A stretch of 64,000 bases of DNA from CBDDKZ01 sp965230415 (GTDB lineage: Bacteria; Bacteroidota; Bacteroidia; Cytophagales; JAAEPT01). The notes beneath the pieces were generated by a model, which saw nothing but the letters and a program-made list of their open reading frames with translations, was not told the DNA's origin and ran no database searches. Positions within the stretch are counted from its first letter, which is position 1; each line of letters begins with the position of its first letter. This document shows, piece after piece, positions 34,976 through 44,766 of the stretch. Made by a program: the position numbers and the translations under genes. The stretch lies in NCBI GenBank assembly GCA_965230415.1, contig CBDDKZ010000005.1, forward strand, positions 4,960,001 through 5,024,000, given 5' to 3'.

Positions 34976-35701
34976 TTACTTCTCCAATTCCGCAAAAATA
35001 GCACGTTCCGCTTCCTGGTAGCTTTTTAGGTTCGTAATGGTGATAGGTAGAAGTCCTTCATGCAAAGTCGCTATTTTAGCACCGGAAGGCAGCGTTGTCC
35101 ATTTATCCCATGAAACTTCCAGCCCTCCTATCGGAATAATGTCTACCCACAACTGCCACGCCTTTGGGAGGCCATCTTCGTCTAAAATCCATAAATAAGC
35201 GTCGCCCGGCGTGTCTCCTCCCGTAAGATAAGTAACTAACAGGCCATCACTCCCGTCTTCAAGCAGTACAGCCTCCAGTTTCAGTTCGTTCTCATCCCTG
35301 CCGAAAATCTGTGCCGGTGCGTTTAACCAAAAGGCGTCATTTATAAAATAGGAGTTGGCTTTTTTAATCAAATCCGGACGCTCAACCTTTTGGCCGTCAA
35401 CGTAGACTAGCCCTTCTATTTTAGTGGGATCCAGCAAAACCCTAATCTTATCCCATTTCACCTGTACATAGTGACGTTTTTTATCCCACAGGTAGTGATG
35501 CCCGTAAAAGGTCCATTCCACGTAGCGGGTATTTTCCCACGCCTCCTGATTAATCGCCGTTTGCATCTTTGCAGCCAGCGCCCTGGCTTTTTCTCCCTTC
35601 TCCCCTTTAGGCAATGGCTTGTTGAAGATAAAATAGACCACTAACAGCGCTATTGTTAAAAAAAGTAGTACATAGAGGAGTATTTTATAAAATCTCTTCA
35701 T
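34976..35701 (-). CDS. Membrane-anchored protein of unknown family
   Basis: 241 aa with a single N-terminal membrane anchor (residues ~6-27) and a periplasmic-type domain beginning around KARALAAKMQTAIN. Features include WTFYGHHYLWDKKRHYVQVKW, the pair FWLNAPAQIF, and a C-terminal strand set with GGLEVSWDKW. The layout recalls outer-membrane-lipoprotein sorting/LolA-like domains, but I cannot assign it. 70 bases upstream of the TPR gene start. Confidence 0.75.
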   Translation of the reverse strand: MKRFYKILLYVLLFLTIALLVVYFIFNKPLPKGEKGEKARALAAKMQTAINQEAWENTRYVEWTFYGHHYLWDKKRHYVQVKWDKIRVLLDPTKIEGLVYVDGQKVERPDLIKKANSYFINDAFWLNAPAQIFGRDENELKLEAVLLEDGSDGLLVTYLTGGDTPGDAYLWILDEDGLPKAWQLWVDIIPIGGLEVSWDKWTTLPSGAKIATLHEGLLPITITNLKSYQEAERAIFAELEK

Positions 35702-35930
35702 TAGTCTTGTTATTCATTGCTTTTGAGAAATAATTACTAACACTGCTGCAAAACTGGACTTTAAGCAATTTATTGTCCTTACGATTGCCAAAGGTAACTA
35801 CTATTTCAAGAGTAAGAGGGCTTAAATAGGGGTAAGTTGTAAACAAATCACAGATCCATTATGGTGTCGCATATATAACAATTTGACTGCAACCTTTGTT
35901 CTGGAATGAGGCTTTTGCTCAGTTAGAAAT

Positions 35931-36656
35931 TTACTTACAGAATTCCAGGTAAGTTGTATCTGTCCTGCTTGTGCTTATCCTTCCGTCTGAATGCATGCTA
36001 CGAGCCTGGATGACTTTAAAAGATTTGGCTTCTCCGGTCAAAGGCGCTCCCATAGGGTCCTCACATTCGTTTGTTACATGAGATAAAAGTACATAGTTCG
36101 AATCGCTTGTAAACACAGAGACCGTTGATATGCAGCCTTCAAAATCACAACCTTGGCCTGAAATAAAATCGAAATCATTTTTTGCAGTCAGCGCTGAATC
36201 CAGCATAAAAACATTCAAAAAGCTTGATAAAAGATCTGAATCGTATTGCTGTGCCAGTATAATCATTGGATGGCATTTACCGATTCGGCGTTTCAGCGTT
36301 ACAAAGTAAACGGAATGGAATTGATAGCGGTTTTTGATGTGCTTACCAAATTTGGTGGAATCGATTTTAATGAGTTTGTTGATGGAAAAATTTTCTATAT
36401 CAAATGTATCGAGGTCTTTATATACTGATAATTCTTCGAGGTCTTTCCATGTTTTCACTTCATTCCAGTCTGTCGTATTTTTAATTGAGTGCGCTACTAC
36501 CATTTGCCCTTCATGCTGGGAGATTAATTCTAAGGTATCTGAGCTTGTTTTTTCTTTCTGAGCAAGCTCATGGTGCGTATTGGACTGACAGCTGGCAGAG
36601 AATAGAAGAAGTCCCATAAATTCTAGAAACCCAAGCGCTGTGAGGTAAGCTTCCAT
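35931..36656 (-). CDS. Lipoprotein of unknown function
   Basis: An N-terminal signal (ending SASC) and a ~220-residue domain rich in beta strands and conserved-looking Cys pairs near the end (QGCDFEGCIS, NECEDPMG, EFCK). Its start overlaps the stop of the membrane-protein gene upstream by one base (TAATG), so translation is coupled. Family not recognised. Confidence 0.7.
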   Translation of the reverse strand: MEAYLTALGFLEFMGLLLFSASCQSNTHHELAQKEKTSSDTLELISQHEGQMVVAHSIKNTTDWNEVKTWKDLEELSVYKDLDTFDIENFSINKLIKIDSTKFGKHIKNRYQFHSVYFVTLKRRIGKCHPMIILAQQYDSDLLSSFLNVFMLDSALTAKNDFDFISGQGCDFEGCISTVSVFTSDSNYVLLSHVTNECEDPMGAPLTGEAKSFKVIQARSMHSDGRISTSRTDTTYLEFCK

Positions 36657-37012
36657 TAAGCTCGTTTTTTAGCCAATCCAGAGATGATAAGGCCTAAACC
36701 TATCAACATAGGTCCATATGCCACAACATAAAAGTACTTAAATTGTGCAATGAAACCTGTAAATGTCCCTACTGTCACCAATAGCCCTACTCCCAAGACT
36801 AATATACCTAAGCCTGTCAAGGAATTAGCACTTTTATTACTTGCAGATTTAGCAACACCTAGAACACGCTTATTGTCTACCAGCCTCACTATTATATTAA
36901 TTTCCTTTTGATCGAGCCCTCCTCCTTTGAGTTCTTTCTGAATACTCATCATATCGAAATTTTTGTCACTCAATTTCTCTACATAATGATCTACCCATTC
37001 ACTTCGTTTCAT
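36656..37012 (-). CDS. Small two-helix membrane protein
   Basis: 118 aa. Residues 1-~55 are cytosolic and helical (KRSEWVDHYVEKLSDKNFDMMSIQKELK); membrane helices follow at ~65-85 and ~92-112. The C-terminus is KKRA. Cotranslated with the lipoprotein downstream. Unknown function. Confidence 0.72.
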   Translation of the reverse strand: MKRSEWVDHYVEKLSDKNFDMMSIQKELKGGGLDQKEINIIVRLVDNKRVLGVAKSASNKSANSLTGLGILVLGVGLLVTVGTFTGFIAQFKYFYVVAYGPMLIGLGLIISGLAKKRA

Positions 37013-37335
37013 TAATTATTAAATTCGGTTAAAAGATGTTGCTAAGTAAAGAAAGATAATTCGTTGTTACAAATACCTCTTTGTAAAACCATTGGGATAA
37101 TGTGACTAAGTACAAACTCAGGACATCTAGAACAACGTTTAGCAAACATGTAAAAATTTCAACGGGTACCCAGGGCACCCGCTATTTGGAGTTTAAATTG
37201 TTGCAATAATCACACAATTACCAGTTTTAATCTGCTGAATTTCAGTACAAATAAGACTCCACACCTAAAAAATACTTTAATAGCAATTTTTGCAGGTATA
37301 TTGCCTTAATTCAAAAATTGTATTTAAGCTGAGAG
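37013..37335. other. Intergenic region with a weak GC-rich dyad
   Basis: About 320 bases. A short imperfect GC-rich dyad at ~37158-37185 (CGGGT...ACCCG) could terminate the T9SS gene upstream, but no clear U-tract was found. No ORF supported. Confidence 0.4.
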
Positions 37336-38511
37336 CTATTCTTTGATAAAACGAAGTACTGGTGCATCCCCTATTTTTAAGAAATATAAACCGTCTTTGA
37401 GGTGGTCAACGCTTAAACCACCATCCATAGCGATGACGCCACGCTCTAGCAAGCTTCCCGAAGCATTATATAAGGAATACTTATTTACAATATTTGGTAA
37501 GCCATTTAAACTTAGTGATGAAACTACTGGATTAGGAAAAAAACTCAAATCATAGTACTTATCATCTTCAATAGCTGTAACCAATGGAGCCCTCATACCC
37601 ACTTCAAACAGAAAATCGACTCCTGCCAGTTGTCCGCCATTATCATAAGCGACACCTTCATCGAATCCACCACTAAAGTCAGCTACAATATTCAAATCAT
37701 TAACTTCAAATTCTAATAGGTACATGCTGTCCTTTTTAACTAATACTTCGTCATCTAAATGTACTCTAAGTGGTGCTAATTCGTCGGACGACTGAATGGC
37801 ATCAAAGGCTTGTGTGTATATTGGTGTAGTGTTTGCACTTGTTCCTTCATAAATTTTTACTGACCCGCCAGCCAGGGTTCCTGCTCCCGCACTGAAAAGC
37901 TGCACATAATCGATAGCTCCTGTGCAATGGGCTACAAAGCTTTGTCCGAACTGCCGAAGACTGTTTATCGCAACGGAACTTGGGTTGTCTTGGTGTCCAA
38001 TCGTACATTGCTCCCATGGATTAATAATGCTTACCTCAAAATTAAAGTCAACCGTATTTATAGCGGAACCGTTCTGGTAAGCTCTTCCGCCATTATAGCT
38101 TGCATCGGAATCTTCTGCCCATATACTGACGTTGTTCACAAAAAATTCAAAAATGTATGGTTTGTTTTCTTTTATGGCTAGTTCCCCGGTAAGGCTTATC
38201 CGAATTGGTCCCGGACCTGTCATAACAATCTCAGGAAATTCCTGGGTATAAATGGTGGGGCGATCAACATTATCTGCCTGGTAAATGTTCAATGTTCCCG
38301 CAGGAATAGTACCGCTTGTACTTGCATAAAATTGAACGTACTCCAATTGACCGGAACAATCGGGTATAAAGCCCTGGCCCCATAAAAAGCCAACGTTTGA
38401 GGCATGCACTTCATCGCTTCCATCGGTAAAAGCTTCTGTACACTGTGCCTTGACCTGCATTTTGGAAAGTATAAATAGCAAGACTAAACAATAGTTAATT
38501 AGTTTTTTCAT
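37336..38511 (-). CDS. T9SS-exported protein with two related domains
   Basis: Signal peptide (ending VKAQ). Residues ~35-165 and ~175-310 are two copies of one beta-sandwich-like module (GQGFIPDCSGQLEYVQFYAS versus GQSFVAHCTGAIDYVQLFSA; both end FEFFVNN/FEVNDLN-type strands). A C-terminal T9SS sorting domain follows (FFPNPVVSSLSLNG, LKDGLYFLKIG). The modules look carbohydrate-binding or adhesive. Monocistronic. Confidence 0.88.
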   Translation of the reverse strand: MKKLINYCLVLLFILSKMQVKAQCTEAFTDGSDEVHASNVGFLWGQGFIPDCSGQLEYVQFYASTSGTIPAGTLNIYQADNVDRPTIYTQEFPEIVMTGPGPIRISLTGELAIKENKPYIFEFFVNNVSIWAEDSDASYNGGRAYQNGSAINTVDFNFEVSIINPWEQCTIGHQDNPSSVAINSLRQFGQSFVAHCTGAIDYVQLFSAGAGTLAGGSVKIYEGTSANTTPIYTQAFDAIQSSDELAPLRVHLDDEVLVKKDSMYLLEFEVNDLNIVADFSGGFDEGVAYDNGGQLAGVDFLFEVGMRAPLVTAIEDDKYYDLSFFPNPVVSSLSLNGLPNIVNKYSLYNASGSLLERGVIAMDGGLSVDHLKDGLYFLKIGDAPVLRFIKE

Positions 38512-38601
38512 AAGCGGTTTATTCTATTTTATCAAAAAAAAGCTGCGTGCCAAAAAGTCACAAAAGCGATTGATGAAATGGGGTGACCAGTTTGTGAAAT
38601 A

Positions 38602-39369
38602 TTACAGTCTTTCCATTTTTTCCAGGAAATCGTGCGACCGCTGTGGTGATAATCGTGCTACAACGCCATTGCTCAGTACTACATCGCCTTTGGATAAATG
38701 GTAAGATTGTATGTGTCGCAAGTTAAGGAGCCATGATTTTTGTGCACGAAAAAAGGTGCTTTCCGCCGGTAATAATTGCTCAAAATATTTGATGGTCTTA
38801 CTTATCAAAAGTGTTTCTTTATTGGAAAGGTAAATCGTAGCATAACTTCCCTGACCCTGAATACAAATTATATCTTTTAAGTATAAAACCCGTTTTTCAT
38901 TTAAAAGAGCTACAACAATTTTAAGGTCTTCATTTTCTTTAACGCTTAAATTGTGACGCAAAGCCTGATAAGCTCTGGCAGAATCAGTTAATTTTAATTT
39001 ATGAACGACTTTGTCTAGCGCCTGTTCGAGACGTAGTCTGTTTACTGGTTTCAACAAATAGTCGGTAGCTGCCAACTCAAATGCTTTAATGGCATATTGA
39101 TTATAGGCCGTTATAAATATAATTTCAAAAGTGATATGATCAAAAAAACGTAACAACTCATACCCTGCATAGTTAGGCATTTCAATATCCAAAAAAACAA
39201 TGGCAGGGTTTAGTTCTTTTATGGCAGTAACAGCTTCTTCGACATTACTGCATACAGATACAATATCGATATTCTGTGGCGACAAGGCGATTAAGGTGCT
39301 TAACACATCCTGTGCATCAACTTCATCATCTACAATTATTGCTTTAATTGGTTTTGGTTTATTCATCAT
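38602..39369 (-). CDS. LytTR response regulator
   Basis: Receiver domain with IIVDDEVDAQDV, phosphoacceptor Asp in VFLDIEMPN, and LLKPVNR with the conserved Lys. The C-terminal LytTR DNA-binding domain includes ICIQGQGSYATIYLSNKETLLISKTIKYFEQLLP. The real start is one of two ATGs at 39366/39369, overlapping the kinase stop by 8-11 bases; the longer frame to 39570 runs inside the kinase gene. It pairs with the upstream LytS-type kinase. Confidence 0.92.
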   Translation of the reverse strand: MMNKPKPIKAIIVDDEVDAQDVLSTLIALSPQNIDIVSVCSNVEEAVTAIKELNPAIVFLDIEMPNYAGYELLRFFDHITFEIIFITAYNQYAIKAFELAATDYLLKPVNRLRLEQALDKVVHKLKLTDSARAYQALRHNLSVKENEDLKIVVALLNEKRVLYLKDIICIQGQGSYATIYLSNKETLLISKTIKYFEQLLPAESTFFRAQKSWLLNLRHIQSYHLSKGDVVLSNGVVARLSPQRSHDFLEKMERL

Positions 39370-40603
39370 GCTTATGTGTAATACAAGGGAACGATATAAT
39401 GACTTCCGTACCTTGGGCTTGTTTTTGGTCATCATGCAGGTCATTAATGGAAATTCCGTATGTTGTACCATGTAAATCACTGAACAATTCCAGTCTTTTC
39501 TCAATGGCCTGTATTGAAAATGAACGGTGGTGATTGGGCTGACGCTTTTGTCTGAGCAAAGAAGCGGCACGACCTATACCATTGTCTCTGACAATACACT
39601 GCCCTACGTCTGCTGTTCGCTGAAATGTGATGTTTAAATTTTTCTTTCCTTTTTTGTGTAATAGTCCATGATGTATGGCATTTTCAAGCAATGGTTGTAC
39701 CAAGAGTGAAGGAATAGTTGCCGATTGATTCATTTTATTATCAATGGTATAGCTAAAGTCATTTTTCAATCTGAGCGACTCCAATTCCAGGTAAATGTTT
39801 AAAAATTTAATTTCCTCTTCTATTTCTATGAATTCCCTTTCTGAAAAATAAAGTGTTTTTCTAACTAAATCGGCAAATAAAACGATGTAATCATATGATT
39901 TTTGCGTCTCGTTTTTTAAAACTAAAGCCTGAATGGAATTTAGCGAGTTAAAAATGAAATGAGGATTCATTTGTGATCGTAATGCCTTTAATTGTAACAG
40001 TTCTAGTTCACGTTGCTTAGATACATTTAGTTGCTGGTTCAGATCTTTCAGTTTACGTTCTGTACGTTCATTCAAATTTTTAAGCAATAAGGTGAATGAG
40101 AAAATAGCTGTGAATATGAATAAAGCTACCGGATTATTAATGGTGTCACCCGGGTAAATATGTAAATAGTAATTAGGAACATAAAAAAGGACAATAGTGC
40201 AAACAAAAATGGCATAAGCGAAAATACGTTTATCAAAAAATAAAATGGCCAAAAAAGGTAATACCACGTAATTGTATTCATGTAGTTGCCCTTTTATCGC
40301 AAAATTGGCATTAATGAAGATCAAAGGCATAAGGTGTAACAGAAAGAGCACTTTTGCCGATTTAATCGCCGATTGATGTTGTAAGTAGATGCACGTAGCT
40401 ACCGCTAACAACGAAATTCCATAAGTAATTAATTGCAATGGTTTAATGGCTCCCTTCAAAAAATACTCCAGCGCTAAAGACAGCAATATAACGAGTATAG
40501 CAAATACACAGATAAAATTAAGGATTTGTATTCTTCGTTTATCCCAATCAGATTGGGCGTATTGAATTCCTATATTCAGTGTTTTGACAACAAGTTGTTT
40601 CAT
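39359..40603 (-). CDS. LytS-type sensor histidine kinase
   Basis: The N-terminal ~190 residues carry about six membrane helices. A short coiled linker is followed by the His_kinase domain (RSQMNPHFIFNSLNSIQAL, His as phosphorylation site) and a HATPase domain (QPLLENAIHHGL N-box, VRDNGIGRA G-box). It is translationally coupled to the LytTR regulator. Signal unknown. Confidence 0.93.
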   Translation of the reverse strand: MKQLVVKTLNIGIQYAQSDWDKRRIQILNFICVFAILVILLSLALEYFLKGAIKPLQLITYGISLLAVATCIYLQHQSAIKSAKVLFLLHLMPLIFINANFAIKGQLHEYNYVVLPFLAILFFDKRIFAYAIFVCTIVLFYVPNYYLHIYPGDTINNPVALFIFTAIFSFTLLLKNLNERTERKLKDLNQQLNVSKQRELELLQLKALRSQMNPHFIFNSLNSIQALVLKNETQKSYDYIVLFADLVRKTLYFSEREFIEIEEEIKFLNIYLELESLRLKNDFSYTIDNKMNQSATIPSLLVQPLLENAIHHGLLHKKGKKNLNITFQRTADVGQCIVRDNGIGRAASLLRQKRQPNHHRSFSIQAIEKRLELFSDLHGTTYGISINDLHDDQKQAQGTEVIISFPCITHKHDE

Positions 40604-40652
40604 TAATGAAGTAAATGTAGTGAACCGCTATTTCAATTAGAAGCAAAGTGCG

Positions 40653-41645
40653 CTAGAGAGAAGGCCTCTCCGTTAAAAAATCATTTTCCCAAATCTTTAA
40701 ATTGGTCGCCTGATCTATATTGCTGCCCGTCAAAATTATTACTATTTTTTTCTTAGCTGTTTGTTTTTTCAACCATTTTCTTGCCGCTTCCATGGACAAG
40801 GCACTAGTTGGTTCCGTCCTCACTTTTAACAGGTGCGTCAACCACTGCGTCCAATAGATCATTTCAGATTCACTTACTTCCATAAGATCGTCGAGCATCT
40901 TTAAGTATTTGAAAGTAATATCTCCTACGGCCATGGTCATTGCTCCGTCTGCCAGGGTGTTGGGTTTCTCTGTCAATCGATGAATAGTGCCCTTTTTCAA
41001 AGATATACTGGCGTCATTGGCATTAATAGGTTCAGCACCTATCACTTCGGCTTTAGGAGCCAGGCCCCGGGTAGCTATTAAAGTACCAGACAGGAGCCCG
41101 CCACCTCCACAAGGGGCGAAAACAGCATCAATATCTTCTAAACTCTTAATGGCTTCATAGGTCGCCGTGCCCTGACCATAAATCACCATTTCATGATTAA
41201 ATGGTGGTATCCAATAAGTACCTTTCTTTTCGGAAGCTTCTTTGACCCTTTTATCAGCATCGTCCCTTGATTCGCACAGCAGCACCTCCGCGTTATAAGA
41301 GGCGGTAGCCTGTATTTTAACTTTGGATGAAAATGCAGGCATAAAAATGCTGGACGGAATCCCATGCATTTGGGAAGCCCAGGCAATGGCTTGTGCATGG
41401 TTGCCAGAGCTATTGGCTATAATATGTTCAGGCTTTTGGCCATTTTCAATTAACCAGGCGATGGTATTGCAAGCGCCTCTGGCTTTGAAAGCCCCGACCT
41501 TTTGAAAGCCTTCGGCTTTAAAGTATATCTCATGGCCCAACCATTTATTTAATAGTGAAGAGCTAAGTATTGGTGTATCAGTTATATACGGATTGATTCT
41601 TCTTCGAGCTTCTTCTATTTCTTTGATTTCAAATAATGTACTCAT
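40653..41645 (-). CDS. PLP-dependent threonine/serine dehydratase or racemase
   Basis: 330 aa of fold type II. The PLP lysine is K54 in GAFKARGA, the substrate loop is SSGNHAQAIA, and the phosphate-binding loop is CGGGGLLSG. No C-terminal ACT domain is present, so it resembles catabolic dehydratases or serine racemases rather than feedback-regulated IlvA. It precedes the LytS gene by 49 bases on the same strand; a functional link is not evident. Confidence 0.9.
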   Translation of the reverse strand: MSTLFEIKEIEEARRRINPYITDTPILSSSLLNKWLGHEIYFKAEGFQKVGAFKARGACNTIAWLIENGQKPEHIIANSSGNHAQAIAWASQMHGIPSSIFMPAFSSKVKIQATASYNAEVLLCESRDDADKRVKEASEKKGTYWIPPFNHEMVIYGQGTATYEAIKSLEDIDAVFAPCGGGGLLSGTLIATRGLAPKAEVIGAEPINANDASISLKKGTIHRLTEKPNTLADGAMTMAVGDITFKYLKMLDDLMEVSESEMIYWTQWLTHLLKVRTEPTSALSMEAARKWLKKQTAKKKIVIILTGSNIDQATNLKIWENDFLTERPSL

Positions 41646-41982
41646 GAAAAGTAACTTGTCTGGTTAATTGACATTCACATTCGGCAAAAGCGGCTATTTA
41701 ATACCTCTAAAGCCCAAATGTAGGCAATTTTATTTCCAATAGTCATTTGCTGCTGCAATGGTTTGAAGATTCAATGCAATCACCTGCGAAGCGACGGTAA
41801 ACCCGGATGCATCATTGGCATATGCCGGTCTCAATTTTTTAAAACACCCATGTCCGGCTGTGACAATTTAACATCCATTCTGGATAGTTTAATTACTAGT
41901 CAAATCCGTCCTGAGGATTACTTATTTTCAAGTTCTTAAGCCAAAGCTTTTTTTGATGTGACCTGTCACTTATTTTAAGTAT
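41646..41982. other. Spacer upstream of the dehydratase gene
   Basis: About 340 bases between the dehydratase start and the Crp pseudogene. It may hold the decayed 3' part of the pseudogene, but no helix-turn-helix remnant could be read in any frame. Confidence 0.4.
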
Positions 41983-42495
41983 TCACCGTCGAAAGTATTG
42001 GCAGAAGACTTCGAAACAGTAACAAATGTTGGACCCGGAAATCATGGCTTTTGTTCTCAGGTATGCAATCAATCGGTCTTCCAGGTTAGCAGTAATTAAT
42101 TGCTTGGTTGTGTCGAGCAAATCATCAGAGTGTTTCTCATAATTACTGATCATGATGAGGTTCAAAGAAGGGTATTTTTTGAGCCAAATCAACACGCTTT
42201 CTGTTGGAAGTAATGACAAATTACTATCTAATTCAGCCATGGCAGAAAAATTCGCTTATTGACCATTGTGTATATGTGCAAAACTGTACATACATGACTC
42301 ACCTAATTCTATGAAATACAGTAAAAAGTCAATTCCTTCTTCACTGCAAAAAACTTTTACACATCCGTTTCGGATGATGGGCAGGTATTTAATGTATTGC
42401 CCCTGATTCACAATGTATTCAACTGATTGGATTTTTTTCAAAATAGCATGCACTTCTATTTCTTGTAATAGCTCTTTTTCAAATTCAGGATAGCA
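41983..42495 (-). pseudogene. Crp/Fnr regulator gene inactivated by an in-frame stop
   Basis: The minus strand reads a Crp-like N-terminus (YPEFEKELLQEIE, VNQGQYIKYLPIIRNG, KVFCSEEGIDFLLYF, GESCMYSF). An in-frame TAA (42256-42258) then interrupts the same frame, which continues ANFSAMAELDSNLSLLP and LIWLKKYPSLN through the dimer helix to DRLIAYLRTKA. The winged-helix DNA-binding domain that should follow is missing. An in-frame TAG at 42496-42498 closes the 5' side. It is therefore a broken gene, not two small genes. Confidence 0.8.
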
Positions 42496-42687
42496 CTAAA
42501 TTAAAAAGTCCGATTTCATTTTTTTGATTACACAATATCAAACTAAGCTACTTAGGTATTTAAGTGCCAATGTAATACCTTCTGATCACCATTGAAATTC
42601 ACAGGTATAATTTGCTACGCCAAACCACGAATACTCTTTGAGTGCTTATTCAATGTGTAAAACGTTTCAGCTCACCTTTAATGCATC

Positions 42688-43860
42688 TTATACCTTCTCA
42701 AATAATAATGCCGTAGCTGTTAATCCGGGGCCAAAAGCCACACTAAAACCAATAGATCCCTTTTTTATGGAATTATCGTCAATGATCTCCTTCCAAATGT
42801 AGGGTGTAGTACAAGAAGACATGTTCCCATTATTATAAAAAACGGCGTAGCTGTGTTTCATTTGCGCATCTGAAAGTTCGAGTTCTTCCTGGATATGTCG
42901 AAGTATTTTGGGGCCACCGGGATGAATAGCACAAAATACTTCATCTTTTATCGTTTCGAAATCAAGGTTTGCCTGCTGAAAAAGTGCTTTGATAAACACC
43001 TTGATTTGTTTTTTTATGAAAAGCGGCACATACTTAGACAGGTACATATCGAATTTTTCAATTCCTAAATCCCATGTCATCTCATCTTCAGAATCCTGAA
43101 TAATATTTTCTTTTAAAGTCAACACTTTGAGCCCTGATTTTTTTACCTCATTAAAAGCTGACTCAGCATAGAGTGAGTATTTGACATAACCATCCCCGAA
43201 TAATGAATAGTTTACAATATCTCCGGCTGTAAAAGCTCCCCTCGTCTCTCCGAAATGCAGCGACAAGAATTCGGTATGCAAAATATCCAGTTTTTTCATG
43301 GGCACATTCAGGTCTCCAAAAGAATGCATAAAACCAAGGCCCATTCTTACCGCCGGAAATGCGGCATAACATCCCATATGATAACAATTGGTTACCATTG
43401 TTCCCCACTTTTTTTTTGCCACATATTTTTCTACCGGATTGGGACTGGTATACCCGGAACAGCTCACATGAATAATATGATCCGGTTCGTCCTGACCTTC
43501 GTAAAACTCCTCTACAACTTTGGATACGACTTCTTTGTATAAATCCATACGTTGTCCCATGTGCAAGGCTTTTGTTTCGGGGAACTCCGGATACAGCATT
43601 GGGGCCATCGCATTTTTGTCATTTACAAACGCTGAAGGAAAAGTATACCACCTTCGCTGTTTAATGTAACTCCCTGAAATTCCATAGGAATTAATCGCAT
43701 CCATTCTGGTTTTATAGGATTCTTCAGTTGCATGAGAATTGGTGATTTTTTCGTCCGTATTTTCGAGGTAAGACATGAACCATGCAAAGGAAGAATTAAT
43801 ATCATCTTGTGGTAATGACTCACTAATAATCATCGGGCAAATATCACTTATTACATTCAT
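42688..43860 (-). CDS. Type III polyketide synthase (chalcone synthase-like)
   Basis: 390 aa. The catalytic triad is recognisable: Cys near residue 164 in NCYHMGCYAAFP, His near 313 in AIHPGGPKIL, and Asn in YNNGNMSS. SGYTSPNP and the C-terminal GFSVAFGPGLTATALLFEKV also fit the family. It would extend an acyl-CoA with malonyl-CoA and cyclise to resorcinol or pyrone products. No partner methyltransferase or oxidase is adjacent, so it is a stand-alone synthase here. Confidence 0.92.
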   Translation of the reverse strand: MNVISDICPMIISESLPQDDINSSFAWFMSYLENTDEKITNSHATEESYKTRMDAINSYGISGSYIKQRRWYTFPSAFVNDKNAMAPMLYPEFPETKALHMGQRMDLYKEVVSKVVEEFYEGQDEPDHIIHVSCSGYTSPNPVEKYVAKKKWGTMVTNCYHMGCYAAFPAVRMGLGFMHSFGDLNVPMKKLDILHTEFLSLHFGETRGAFTAGDIVNYSLFGDGYVKYSLYAESAFNEVKKSGLKVLTLKENIIQDSEDEMTWDLGIEKFDMYLSKYVPLFIKKQIKVFIKALFQQANLDFETIKDEVFCAIHPGGPKILRHIQEELELSDAQMKHSYAVFYNNGNMSSCTTPYIWKEIIDDNSIKKGSIGFSVAFGPGLTATALLFEKV

Positions 43861-44174
43861 TTTAGGTTATTTTTGGTAAAAGGTTTCATTGACCATGTAA
43901 AACATCTCGTATGACACACTAGTTATTAATGCAATTTGTTACAATCAGGTAGCGGATGAGATTGAGATTAGATGACGCTGTTAATTTGACATCGTCCCGC
44001 TTCCTGAGTTACAATAGCCGTTGATCAAGTATACCGATATTCTTTCAGTGTTAAAAAATTCATTACGGATATGTCAGACGTTTGACACACGGAGTGAGAG
44101 CTTTATCTAATTTCGGCGGTGCTTGCTATATCGAATCAATTTTCTAAGTGCCTATCTCCTCATCTTGCGCATTT
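43861..44174. other. Intergenic region, nothing recognised
   Basis: About 310 bases between the type III PKS start and the DUF6915 partner gene. No ORF, terminator or clear promoter was recognised. Confidence 0.45.
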
Positions 44175-44765
44175 TTACTTGACCATAAATGCCTCATCAT
44201 TTTCCTTTCCACCTTCAAGGTCAACATTCTCATTATCTATTAAAATTCCATTTCCTGAAATTTTTACTTTCGCTCTTCTTCCAAATAGATAGATAAAATA
44301 ATACCTACCGTAGTAATCATATAACGCTCTCAAAAAAATAAGTATCTTATCTATATTGGGTCGAAGGTGCTCATGCTTTTCTGATAAATCATTGTAAAAC
44401 ACGCTCCATTGGGCAACACTTTGGTTTTCTAAGTCATCACTATCAAAACCATATTCCCAGACGTCTAACTCAGCATAGTCAAACCCACCAAATGTAACGT
44501 GCAAATATTGGTTTATCACTAATTCCTGAATATCAAAATAAAGCCAGTTATCATTGTAATCCTGATATTGTTGCCATTGAATTTCATAAACATCATGCTG
44601 TTGGTTAAAAAAATGAGCAAAAAACTCCGTTATAAACGATAATTCTTGTGCTTGATCCCCATATCCTTTTCTATGTAAATAATGCTTTAATTCTTTATAT
44701 TTTTCATCAATGGTGCCTTGACCATTGATTATCTCCAAATAATTTTTGTGATAACTATATGACAT
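44175..44765 (-). CDS. Unknown protein paired with a DUF6915-type gene
   Basis: 196 aa, soluble, unusually aromatic (many Tyr, Trp, Phe and Asp), for example FFAHFFNQQHDVYEIQW and YYGRYYFIYLFGRR. No motif recognised. It starts one base after the stop of the DUF6915-type gene, so it is tightly coupled. The pair may be a mobile or phage-derived unit, as DUF6915-type genes often occur in phage-like contexts (recalled, unverified). Confidence 0.7.
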   Translation of the reverse strand: MSYSYHKNYLEIINGQGTIDEKYKELKHYLHRKGYGDQAQELSFITEFFAHFFNQQHDVYEIQWQQYQDYNDNWLYFDIQELVINQYLHVTFGGFDYAELDVWEYGFDSDDLENQSVAQWSVFYNDLSEKHEHLRPNIDKILIFLRALYDYYGRYYFIYLFGRRAKVKISGNGILIDNENVDLEGGKENDEAFMVK

Positions 44766-44766
44766 A

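Noticed and set aside
42688..43860. Type III PKS as part of the RiPP cluster
   Set aside because: It lies about 35 kb away on the other strand with unrelated genes between.
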